DNA of 14,475 bases from Verrucomicrobiales bacterium (GTDB lineage: Bacteria > Verrucomicrobiota > Verrucomicrobiia > Verrucomicrobiales > Akkermansiaceae), in assembly GCA_002729295.1 (NCBI GenBank), contig PBTU01000175.1, forward strand, positions 1 to 14,475. Direction: 5' to 3'. Below the pieces are notes generated by a model. That model was not told the origin of the DNA, did no database searches, and was given only the letters and a program-made list of their open reading frames with translations. Of this stretch, positions 1-6,867 are shown piece after piece. Positions within the stretch are counted from its first letter, which is position 1, and each line of letters begins with the position of its first letter. A program made the position numbers and the translations under genes.

Positions 1-183
1 CAACTCGGTTTCCCCCCGGTTGAGTTCGTTTTGGAGAGTGTCGAGTGTTTCCGTCGCAGTGGATCCATTGAAGAAATCGTTTTCGGATCTCCGGTCTTCT
101 CTCGAAGGTTTCTTTTTTGAGTCGCAGGAAGCTACACCCAAGAAGGAAGCCATAATGATGAGATATTTCAGTGGGGAGGTCAT
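1..183 (-). CDS. Lipoprotein of unknown function, 5' part only (runs off left edge)
   Basis: An open frame runs on the minus strand from an ATG at 183-181 to the window edge with no stop, giving 61 residues. The N-terminus is a textbook lipoprotein signal peptide: a short n-region with Lys6, a hydrophobic stretch YLIIMASFLGVA, and a lipobox V-A-S-C with the acylated cysteine at residue 20, followed by Asp21. The mature start is highly charged and hydrophilic (DSKKKPSREDRRSEN), as is usual for a linker after a lipid anchor. No known domain is visible in the part that is present. A second ATG (Met11) would destroy the signal peptide, so the upstream ATG is preferred, although no clear Shine-Dalgarno precedes it. 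The gene is divergent from the ParA gene. Function unknown; membrane anchoring is well supported. Confidence 0.75.
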   Translation of the reverse strand, partial: MTSPLKYLIIMASFLGVASCDSKKKPSREDRRSENDFFNGSTATETLDTLQNELNRGETEL

Positions 184-323
184 ATCGCAAATTGAAAGTT
201 GGGGGGAAGGGGCGAAAGATAAGAAAATTTGTGGGAAATGACCAGACAAAGACTATTTCAAATGTTCAGATGCTCTCGCGCTCGCGAAAAGTTCGCGTTC
301 GAAATCTCTTTATCTCAGGTTCC
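184..323. promoter_or_regulatory. Divergent intergenic region between lipoprotein and parA-like genes
   Basis: This 140-base stretch separates two divergent starts and must hold promoters for both, but I could not find a convincing -35/-10 pair. A weak plus-strand candidate is TTGTGG (229-234) with ACTATT (252-257), 17 bases apart. A perfect inverted repeat CGCGAA-AAG-TTCGCG lies at 283-297, between that candidate and the GTG start at 324. If the ParA protein instead starts at ATG 270, the inverted repeat would be inside the coding region. Confidence 0.35.
283..297. repeat. Perfect 6-bp inverted repeat with 3-base spacer upstream of parA-like gene
   Basis: CGCGAA (283-288), AAG, TTCGCG (292-297) forms a perfect dyad whose centre is about 34 bases before the GTG start. 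It is immediately preceded by a further CTCGCG, so the CGCG core occurs three times within 20 bases. It could be an operator for an autoregulating ParA or a short hairpin in the leader. It does not match the classical parS consensus. Confidence 0.5.
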
Positions 324-1103
324 GTGATCACTCTTGCTATTACCAGTCAGAAAGGTGGCGTGGGGAAAACGACTCTCGCTATTAATCTTGCCTACGCCTT
401 CGCCTTGAGTGGAAAGAAGACCTTGTTGGTGGATTCCGATCCACAGGGGTCGGTGGGACTGTCGCTCACCCGGCAATCGCGGAACTTGACGGGATTTTAT
501 GATTTTTTGGATGATTCTGGGGTTACGCTGGAGGAAATCGTCGTGCCGACCCGTTCCGAGGCCTTCAGTTTGGTGGCCTCCGGCCAGGGGAGTGATTATG
601 AAATGAACGGGGGACTAGCGGGGAGTTCGCGCCACCGCTTAAGGATCTTTCTTGCCAATTTGGAGGCTGCGGGGGTCGAGATTTGTATTATTGACACTGC
701 GGCGGGCCTGTTCGGCGTGACCGCTGATGTTCTGGCGGCCTGTTCCGGCGTGATTGTTCCGCAACAGGCTGAGCCCCTGGGCGTGCGTTCAGTTCCCAAG
801 ATGCTGGAGGCTTTGGCGAGAATGCGCTCGGTCAATCCCCGCTTGGAGATTCTTGGGGTGGTCCTGACGATGGTGCAGGCCAGCCTGGATGAAAGTCGCG
901 AGTCGGCCTTGGCCCTGCGAGGCATTTTACCGGAGGAGATGGTCTTGCGGAGTGAAATTCCAAGGGATGATTTATTTATCAAAGCGAGTGCACGCGGCCT
1001 CCCGATTGGGGTGATGCCCGAGGGAAGCGGCGCCTTGAAAATTTTTGATCAACTTCGTGAAGAGGTGGAGCTGAAGTTACGCTTTAGATCCAAAACCAGA
1101 TAG
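324..1103 (+). CDS. ParA/MinD-family P-loop ATPase
   Basis: The 259-residue protein has the ParA/MinD/Soj pattern. A deviant Walker A box KGGVGKTT with the signature lysine begins about ten residues from the N-terminus. The switch I region reads VDSDPQGS, and the Walker B strand reads ICIIDTAAG. The C-terminal half holds the expected VPQQAEPLGVRS and PRDDLF.KA-type elements. Family members dimerise on ATP and place cargo such as plasmids, chromosome origins or protein complexes. I chose GTG 324 because the protein then begins VITLAITSQ directly before the P-loop, as is normal for the family, and because a CAGG lies just upstream. The frame is open back to ATG 270 and ATG 171, but those would add basic, unusual residues, and the latter would overlap the lipoprotein start. 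No ParB or parS is visible, and the neighbour is a roadblock-like protein, so an orphan ParA with a different cargo is more likely than a chromosome-partition pair. Family certain, cargo unknown. Confidence 0.9.
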   Translation: MITLAITSQKGGVGKTTLAINLAYAFALSGKKTLLVDSDPQGSVGLSLTRQSRNLTGFYDFLDDSGVTLEEIVVPTRSEAFSLVASGQGSDYEMNGGLAGSSRHRLRIFLANLEAAGVEICIIDTAAGLFGVTADVLAACSGVIVPQQAEPLGVRSVPKMLEALARMRSVNPRLEILGVVLTMVQASLDESRESALALRGILPEEMVLRSEIPRDDLFIKASARGLPIGVMPEGSGALKIFDQLREEVELKLRFRSKTR

Positions 1104-1107
1104 TTCG

Positions 1108-1884
1108 ATGGAGAAAGAATCAATCAGCCAATGGATGGATGCGGAGGAGGTGCGGGCCCTTGCGGAAAGTTTATTGAAGCCTCTATCCGACGAGGGCAGG
1201 GAGGCTGCCGAACTTGACTACGGAGAGGATTTTGTGGGTTTTGCCGAAATTCCGGAAGGTGAAAAACCAGATGCCTCTGCTGATGCGGCCAGGCGTTCAC
1301 TGAGCGAGGCCCAGCAAAAGGCAAGTTCCGCCGGGGTTATCCCGTCGGCGACCTCGAGAGCGGAATCCTTAAAGCAAGTTTTGAAATCTAGGCCAGAGAA
1401 GGAAAGTTTCTCCCAGCCATCCAAGGTGGTCTATGTGTCCAAAACCACGGATCGAAATCCCCATCCCGGGAAGATGAGAGTCAAATCCCCTTTTACTATT
1501 GCTCCCAATCAGGTACTGCCACCGGTTCCAGGAGGGGGACAAGTTTCCGGAGTCAAAAACGATGCTCTTCATTCCTTTGGGCGTTGGTTGATGAAGAATA
1601 TCCCGACAGACACCTATTTCGTGTGCAATCCGGATGGTCGCATTGCGATTGATGAAATCCACAGTGATAAATTGATTGGGGTGGCGCGTAATTTGGTGAG
1701 TGAAGCCAACGATGGCGGGAGCAGCCATCATGTGAAAATCGGGAAGGGCAAAGTGCTCGAAGTCATTGAAGTCAGAGCAGAGCGGGGAACCAGTATTCTG
1801 GGGATTGTCGTTCCACGTCCTTTGTCTGAGAGCGCGGTGGCGGCGGCCTCGAATGCCCTGATTAAGGCGCTGGCGAAGCCCTAG
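1108..1884 (+). CDS. Protein with roadblock/LC7-like C-terminal domain, partner of ParA-like ATPase
   Basis: The 258-residue protein starts four bases after the ParA stop and has no Shine-Dalgarno of its own, so translational coupling is likely. Residues 1-100 are acidic and Ala/Ser/Glu-rich and look disordered. Residues 100-150 are Pro/Gly-rich. Residues 152-255 are compact and alternate helix and strand: a helix (LHSFGRWLMKNI), a strand pair around YFVCNPDGRIAIDE, a helix (KLIGVARNLVSEA), strands around KVLEVIEVRAE and TSILGIVVPRP, and a final helix. This order, with the 'pDGr' turn, resembles roadblock/LC7 (MglB-like) domains, which dimerise and act as regulators of GTPases or as scaffolds. 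The assignment rests on fold pattern, not on strong motifs. The context suggests that it is the cargo adaptor or regulator of the upstream ATPase. The gene ends in the CTAG that also carries the stop of the convergent transporter gene. Confidence 0.75.
   Translation: MEKESISQWMDAEEVRALAESLLKPLSDEGREAAELDYGEDFVGFAEIPEGEKPDASADAARRSLSEAQQKASSAGVIPSATSRAESLKQVLKSRPEKESFSQPSKVVYVSKTTDRNPHPGKMRVKSPFTIAPNQVLPPVPGGGQVSGVKNDALHSFGRWLMKNIPTDTYFVCNPDGRIAIDEIHSDKLIGVARNLVSEANDGGSSHHVKIGKGKVLEVIEVRAERGTSILGIVVPRPLSESAVAAASNALIKALAKP
1881..1884. other. Shared palindromic CTAG: stop codons of two convergent genes
   Basis: The plus-strand roadblock-like gene stops with TAG at 1882-1884. The minus-strand transporter stops with TAG read from 1883 to 1881. 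The four-base palindrome CTAG therefore serves both genes, and no space remains for a terminator between the coding regions. Confidence 0.9.
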
Positions 1885-4800
1885 GATTTGTGGAGAGAGA
1901 ATTTCAGGAAGCCTGCCGCCAGCATCATGAAAACCAGCGCGATCGTCAGGAGGAAAAACCGACAATACCAGATGGTGCTCATGGAGTATCCCAGGAAGGC
2001 TTTTTCCTCGGCGAGAAAGACATGTGCGGTTTCGGTTCGACGGTCATCAAGTCGTGATGTCTCGGCGAGTTCGACCATGTCCTCGATCCGTCGATTGACG
2101 AAAAATTGTGAGACCGGGATGGATTCCTCTTCGATTTTTTTGAGCTGCATGAGGCGCTTTTTCTCGGAGGAAGGATCACGGATGATCCTGACAGCATCTT
2201 TGAGATTAGTGCTGGTTGCGGCGTAGAGAATACGGATTTTTTCCGAAAGAGACTTGAGATCTTCGTTTTCGGCGTCCGTCAGGGTCTTCAGTTCTTTGAG
2301 CTCATCAATGCGGGCTTGGATTGGTCGGCGTTCGAGTTCGAAGAGGTTTTCAGTGGCTTGGCTGATTACTGATCCTTCATAGGCATAACGAAGAGGCATG
2401 ATCGTGGAAGGCACGGGTTCGGAGCCCCAGGAACGTCCTTCGGCACCGGAGTGAAAAAGGCCACGGTTCATCTCCACAAAGGGAATGAGGGCTCCGGCGA
2501 GGAGAATTTGCGGAACAAGGATCAGCGGAATGGCGCCAAGCGCAGATCGTTCCGAGCGGGCCACGACTGAAATGAACAGGGCGAGCGCAGTGCCGCAGCA
2601 TCCGGTGAGTGTCATCCAGGCCAGATGTGGGACGAGCATCTGCTTGATCTCTAGCATGCTGTGGGCCGCAAGGGCGAAGGTGAGTGATTGGAGGATGACG
2701 AGGATGGTGAGGACGAGGAATTTAGCACCCAGATAGAGCAGTGGATGCGGGCGGCAATTGCGTTCCCGTCGAAGCAAAGGGCGGTCGCGCAGAACCTCGG
2801 TGGCGCTATTGGTGAGCCCGAAGAACATCGCGATGGTTACCGAGAGGAAGAGGTAGGACGGCATGTGGAGTGCCGAGTGAAATTGGTAGCTGCCCTCTGG
2901 CGAGGCCCGCAGAGTGTAGGCGATGAGAAGAGCCAGCAGGGGCGCTTCCAGAAGGATGGAATAAAAGGTGCCGCGGTGGCGGAATTTTGATTTGAGTGAG
3001 CGGGCGAGGTGGGTTTTGAAAATGGTCCACTGTTGGCGTCTGCCGTGTACGGCAGGCTCCGGCGCGCGGACATGATCAGCAGCGGTGGGAAGGGTGATCC
3101 CAGACTGCCGTTCGGCGTGGTCGGCGATCGAGAGGTGGTCAATGACCCGGCGGTTTTCAAATCGTTCCTGCCAGAAATCGGGTGGGAATCTGCGCTCGGT
3201 GCGCGTGCCTGTTTGAAGGTTGAGGAGGGGGGCTTCTAGCACATCGAATACAAAGTCGGCGCTGCTGTGACCGGAGGGTTGGTATTGGAAGGCCTTGAGC
3301 TCCTCGCGGGCCTTTTCAAAGTAATCGACCATCTCTTCTGGTGATCCGTAAAAGGCCATCTTTCCGCCACTGTCGAGAAGGAGCACGAGATCGAATGATT
3401 CGAGAACCTTCGGGCTCGGGCGGTGGAGGGAGGCGACCACAATTTTGTCCCGAGCTAGTCCGTGGAGGGCATGAACGACGTGCTCGGCATCCTTGGAAGA
3501 GAGCCCGGAGATAGGTTCGTCGAAGAGGAAAACTTCCCCGCCTCCGATGAGGTCAAGTCCGGCATTCAGTCGGGAACGTTCCCCGCCGCTGAGGCTTTTT
3601 GAATCGGCGCTGCCGACGCGTCGTTCGGCGATGCGGTCGAGTCCGAGGTCGCAGAGAAGATGGTTGACCCTGCGTTGCACCGTCTCGTGGTCAAGGTGGG
3701 GGCGGCGGATGGCGCAAGCGTGGGAGAGGTGTTCGCGGGAGGAGAGTTGTGCGCTGAGGGCGTCCTCCTGAGGCATAAATGAAATCAACGGGGAGAGACG
3801 GCGTTGCTTTTCGTATAGGGATAGCCCGTTGAGGCAGACGTGGCCGCTTTGTGGTTTGCGTTGACCGGCAAGAATTTCAAGTAAAGTACTTTTGCCGCTG
3901 CCACTGGGACCGATGATACAGAGCATCTGCCCTCGGTTGACCTGGAAGCTCAAGCTGTCGATGCTTTTCCCTCCTTTCCAGAAGGAATGATTCAATCCTT
4001 CGACCTGAAGGTGCCGGACAAGGTTACGTTCTTCATCGAGGATGTTGTCAGAGAAGCGGCATCGTAAGGCCTGACGACTACTGAGTCGAATGAGAGCTCC
4101 ATCTTGCAGAGATGCTTTCTCGATGGCTTGATCGTCAGCTAGAATTGCTTGGGTCGATTCGAGGACGGTGATTTCTCCTTGTCCCGCTCCGGGATCGAAA
4201 TCGAGTTCGAGGACAAAGCGCCCAGCTAGGCCGGGGGTGAGAAGAAAGCTGTCACCTGAAAGCCGCGAGGGATCATTGGAGACAAGAACCTTTCGGCGCC
4301 CTGCGGGGAGGGTGAAGCGCTGTCCAGTCTGGAGACTGAGGCGTCGAATGGCATCGAGCGGGATCGCTTCGTTGCGGTCAACCTTGACTTTGTCGTGGTA
4401 GTGGAGTGCGTAAATTTCGCCTGCTTTGAATGGTTCGTCGTCCTCGCTCCGAAGCTTGTCGTCTTGCAGAGGCTCTAGGCTGACCTGATGACGGAATATG
4501 ATCTTTGCGATGGTCGATTTTGACTTGGCGCGGTCCATCGTCAGTTCGCCTGCATCCTCCACGAGGTAGAGTGGGGGATGGTGTTCTTCGTTGGCGAGGA
4601 AGAAGGCGAGTTCGTCGTAGGAGAGGCGCCAGGCCAGCGTGACGACTTCGTCGTTGGGCCGGATTTGAATTAACTGACCGGTTTGTAGGGTATGGCCCCG
4701 GACCCACATCGGTTTTTTAGCCATGTTGCGGAGAAGGATCATTCCTCCGGCCCGGTAACATCGGAAATTTGATTGATTGGGAAGATCCTTGAGCCGGACA

Positions 4801-5297
4801 TCGCTGCTCGATGAAGTTGAGAAGTCAATCCGGATCAGGGTCTTGGTTTTGGGGGCGTCCGGCTGGCTGAGCTCGGTGACGATTGCTTCTCCGATTTCTT
4901 TTTCGCCAATCCGCTCCAGAGTTTCAACAAAGCGTGAGTGCCCGCCGGCGAGATTGCCGCCGGCTTGGATGACGGAATAGAGCTGAAGTCCCAATGCGGT
5001 TTTTTGTTCGGTCGAAAGGGTTTTACGCAGATTGGTCAATACAATTTCTGGATCGATGGGGCGGGCGATTGTTTCCTCAAGGTGCCCGCCCAGGCGGCCG
5101 TGGTCGATGTCGGGGAAGAGGTTGCGGGCAAAGTCGAAGGCGATTTCGAGTTCGCGGGGTTCCGCGACACCATCTTTCATGATGAAGGTGGTGAAAAGCT
5201 GGAGGAGTGAGCGGGCTGTTTCATCCTGATGACGCTCCAAACCATCCCGGCCAAGCGAGCGCTGGAGGCTGGAAAGAACGGCGGTGATTTTCCCCAT
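1881..5297 (-). CDS. Fused ABC transporter: TerB-like + FHA-like + ABCG-type ATPase + ABC-2 permease
   Basis: This 1138-residue protein carries regulatory, ATPase and membrane parts in one chain. Residues about 30-135 are helical and resemble a TerB domain (FIMKDGVAEPRELE, then a second helical half). Residues about 155-285 and 315-415 are beta-rich. Each ends in an FHA-like pattern of 'L..g.li.i...d.v.l', but the FHA GR and SxxH phosphothreonine-binding residues are not evident. The ATPase spans about 430-660: Walker A GPSGSGKST 463-471, Q-loop Gln510, signature LSGGERSRL 569-577, Walker B VFLFDEP 589-595, and H-loop His625. Six membrane segments lie near 780-795, 811-828, 855-878, 889-911, 920-940 and 1109-1131. 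The sequence TEVLRDRPLLRRER after TM2 is typical of ABCG/White-type half transporters. The last external loop (about 940-1108) is unusually long and charged, with coiled-coil potential around 985-1025. It is probably an exporter working as a homodimer in the inner membrane, with unknown substrate. The ATG at 5297 lacks a clear ribosome site, but the frame gives no better start. Confidence 0.88.
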   Translation of the reverse strand: MGKITAVLSSLQRSLGRDGLERHQDETARSLLQLFTTFIMKDGVAEPRELEIAFDFARNLFPDIDHGRLGGHLEETIARPIDPEIVLTNLRKTLSTEQKTALGLQLYSVIQAGGNLAGGHSRFVETLERIGEKEIGEAIVTELSQPDAPKTKTLIRIDFSTSSSSDVRLKDLPNQSNFRCYRAGGMILLRNMAKKPMWVRGHTLQTGQLIQIRPNDEVVTLAWRLSYDELAFFLANEEHHPPLYLVEDAGELTMDRAKSKSTIAKIIFRHQVSLEPLQDDKLRSEDDEPFKAGEIYALHYHDKVKVDRNEAIPLDAIRRLSLQTGQRFTLPAGRRKVLVSNDPSRLSGDSFLLTPGLAGRFVLELDFDPGAGQGEITVLESTQAILADDQAIEKASLQDGALIRLSSRQALRCRFSDNILDEERNLVRHLQVEGLNHSFWKGGKSIDSLSFQVNRGQMLCIIGPSGSGKSTLLEILAGQRKPQSGHVCLNGLSLYEKQRRLSPLISFMPQEDALSAQLSSREHLSHACAIRRPHLDHETVQRRVNHLLCDLGLDRIAERRVGSADSKSLSGGERSRLNAGLDLIGGGEVFLFDEPISGLSSKDAEHVVHALHGLARDKIVVASLHRPSPKVLESFDLVLLLDSGGKMAFYGSPEEMVDYFEKAREELKAFQYQPSGHSSADFVFDVLEAPLLNLQTGTRTERRFPPDFWQERFENRRVIDHLSIADHAERQSGITLPTAADHVRAPEPAVHGRRQQWTIFKTHLARSLKSKFRHRGTFYSILLEAPLLALLIAYTLRASPEGSYQFHSALHMPSYLFLSVTIAMFFGLTNSATEVLRDRPLLRRERNCRPHPLLYLGAKFLVLTILVILQSLTFALAAHSMLEIKQMLVPHLAWMTLTGCCGTALALFISVVARSERSALGAIPLILVPQILLAGALIPFVEMNRGLFHSGAEGRSWGSEPVPSTIMPLRYAYEGSVISQATENLFELERRPIQARIDELKELKTLTDAENEDLKSLSEKIRILYAATSTNLKDAVRIIRDPSSEKKRLMQLKKIEEESIPVSQFFVNRRIEDMVELAETSRLDDRRTETAHVFLAEEKAFLGYSMSTIWYCRFFLLTIALVFMMLAAGFLKFSLHKS

Positions 5298-5376
5298 ATG
5301 GGGACTGTGGCTGCGCGCCCCCGATCAGGCAAGAGCAGTTATCATATGTGGCTGCCGATCTTGTCGTCGTGATTTG

Positions 5377-5475
5377 TCATTGGGCAGATCGGGCGGAATG
5401 CTGGAATTTGATATCGAGCTCCTCGAAATCGTCGGCCAGCAAAAGGGGTGGAGCACTGTTTTGGGGTTTTTGCAT
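5377..5475 (-). CDS. Doubtful small ORF, 32 residues
   Basis: An ATG at 5475-5473, with GGGAGA directly in front on the minus strand, opens a frame ending in TGA at 5379-5377. The peptide begins MQKPQNSAPP and continues LLLADDFEELDIKF. It is acidic and contains no membrane segment. The ribosome site is closer to the ATG than usual. The ORF lies about 80 bases upstream of the ABC transporter start on the same strand, so it would be in its leader. It could be chance; only conservation would decide. Confidence 0.2.
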   Translation of the reverse strand: MQKPQNSAPPLLLADDFEELDIKFQHSARSAQ

Positions 5476-5635
5476 TCTCCCGGAGCTGGGCGGAGGAATA
5501 ATCTACCACTAAAAAGTTCGCTATCTAGACTAGCTGGTCGATGACTTGGCGAAGGGACGTGATATGGAAAAGATGCTGCATGCTCCGTAGCCCAGACATG
5601 GGGATGAATTCCCGGTGAATATTTTGAGCGATTGC

Positions 5636-5722
5636 TTACTGAGGTGGCGCGGGAGTGGGTGTCGATACTTCGGTATTCCGCGCCTTGAGTTTGATCTCGT
5701 ATTCCGGAGGTGGTGAACTCAT
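5636..5722 (-). CDS. Doubtful small Pro-rich ORF, 28 residues
   Basis: A minus-strand ATG at 5722-5720 opens a 28-residue frame ending in TAA at 5638-5636. The peptide begins MSSPPPEYEIKLKARN and ends in a Pro/Thr-rich tail (TPTPAPPQ). No Shine-Dalgarno is apparent. It resembles the start of a larger protein cut short, or a chance frame. Confidence 0.18.
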   Translation of the reverse strand: MSSPPPEYEIKLKARNTEVSTPTPAPPQ

Positions 5723-5854
5723 TTTATTGACGAGCGCAATCTGCTCTCAAGTGGGGTAAGGGGTGTCAAATCTACCGGTTATTCATAAGAGTCGACTTTC
5801 GGAATTTGAATCGCCTGACTCAGAGTTAAATCCAGAATGAGCCGTTAATTGCAG

Positions 5855-6745
5855 ATGAACCAGAGTTCCAATTCGAGGGTCGCGACGATCGAGCTTCATG
5901 CTGCGGTTTTTCTGTTTGGGATATCGGGTTTGTTTGGAAAATTGATTCCGGCAAGTGCGCTCATCATCGTGCTCGGGCGGACCGCTTTTGCAGCGTTGAC
6001 GATTTTTTTGGGGTTGAAGATGTTTTCGGTGGGGATGCGGGCCAGTTCCCGCAAATCCCTGATGTTGATCGCGGTTTCAGGAGTTCTCCTGGCTTTGCAT
6101 TGGCTGGCATTTTTTCATGCCATTCAAGTATCGACAGTTGCCATCGGCCTGATTGGTTACGCGACCTTTCCAATCTTTGTGACTTTTCTGGAGCCATTGC
6201 TGAGTTCCCAGCGGGTTCGGGCCGTTGATATCTTAAGTGCCTTTGTGGTGGTGATCGGTCTGGTGTTGGTTGCACCACGATTTGATTTGTCTGACTCAGG
6301 AATGGTGGGATTGATTTGGGCGGTCGTCTCCGGGGCCTTGTTTGCTATGTTGACTTTGTATAACCGGATTCTTGTTAAGGAGAACTCCGTTTGCGTGGTC
6401 GCCCTTTACCAACATGCGAGTGCGGCCTTGGTGTTACTGCCGGTCGTTTTTATTCAGGCAGAAGTTCCGCAATCAAATACGGTGTTGCTTCTTCTTATCT
6501 TGGGTGTTTTTTGTACTGCCTTACCTCAAATCTTGTTCATCAAATCTCTGGCGGTTTTGAAGGCTCATTTTGTGAGTATTGTGGCGGGACTGGAGCCGGT
6601 TTACGGGATTTTATTTGCTGTGGTGTTCCTGAGCGAGATTCCGGAACTCCAAACGATGATCGGTGCCTGTCTCGTATTCGGAGCGGTGGTAATTGCGATG
6701 AGGGCCCATACGAATTTGGACGAGGAGGTCAAAAAAGATGGGTGA
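5855..6745 (+). CDS. EamA/DMT-family transporter
   Basis: The 296-residue protein is almost entirely hydrophobic, with about ten membrane segments arranged as two repeats of five. This is the usual size and layout of EamA (RhaT/YdcZ-type drug/metabolite) transporters of the inner membrane. Typical features are the first-repeat stretch ending in GRTAFAALTI, the LALHWLAFFHAIQ segment of helix 3, and the second-repeat end (HFVSIVAGLEPVYGILFAVVFLSE), which matches the family pattern of a conserved Glu-Pro before the last helices. The charged tail (DEEVKKDG) should be cytoplasmic. The ATG at 5855 is preferred; a TTG two codons upstream (5849) is also in frame. There is no strong ribosome site. The substrate cannot be told from sequence, and the gene stands alone. 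Confidence 0.88.
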   Translation: MNQSSNSRVATIELHAAVFLFGISGLFGKLIPASALIIVLGRTAFAALTIFLGLKMFSVGMRASSRKSLMLIAVSGVLLALHWLAFFHAIQVSTVAIGLIGYATFPIFVTFLEPLLSSQRVRAVDILSAFVVVIGLVLVAPRFDLSDSGMVGLIWAVVSGALFAMLTLYNRILVKENSVCVVALYQHASAALVLLPVVFIQAEVPQSNTVLLLLILGVFCTALPQILFIKSLAVLKAHFVSIVAGLEPVYGILFAVVFLSEIPELQTMIGACLVFGAVVIAMRAHTNLDEEVKKDG

Positions 6746-6867
6746 ATTCTTCCGCCATTGTTCCGGCAAGATTTTCCCGCTGGAGTGCAGGGAACGGCGC
6801 ATGATTTTTGATAGTGGAGAGGACTTAATCTTCTTGTTCAACGCGGCTGGCTGACGATGGTCGGGCC

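Larger units (their letters stand above)
5298..5854. other. 557-base gap between divergent transporter genes, no convincing gene
   Basis: This stretch separates the start of the ABC transporter (minus) from the start of the EamA transporter (plus) and must carry both promoters. I found no RNA gene and no convincing -35/-10 pair. Visible items are two short minus-strand ORFs (5377-5475 and 5636-5722) and an imperfect direct repeat. The repeat elements are CATATG, TGGCTGC and CGATC, at 5295-5326 and again, closed up, at 5343-5360. A plus-strand open frame starting inside the transporter gene and running to 5544 reads like non-coding sequence, rich in Arg, Gly and Ser. Confidence 0.5.

Noticed and set aside
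20..241. Plus-strand 73-residue open frame
   Set aside because: It lies opposite the lipoprotein signal peptide and mature start on the minus strand, which is far more protein-like; it has no domain and no ribosome site.
283..297. parS centromere site
   Set aside because: The dyad does not match the known parS consensus and no parB gene is present.
1369..1965. Minus-strand 198-residue open frame
   Set aside because: It is antisense to the roadblock-like gene, with His/Arg/Pro-rich composition typical of a shadow frame.
5284..5544. Plus-strand 86-residue open frame in the large gap
   Set aside because: It starts inside the ABC transporter gene, has no ribosome site, and its Arg/Gly/Ser-rich composition shows no domain.
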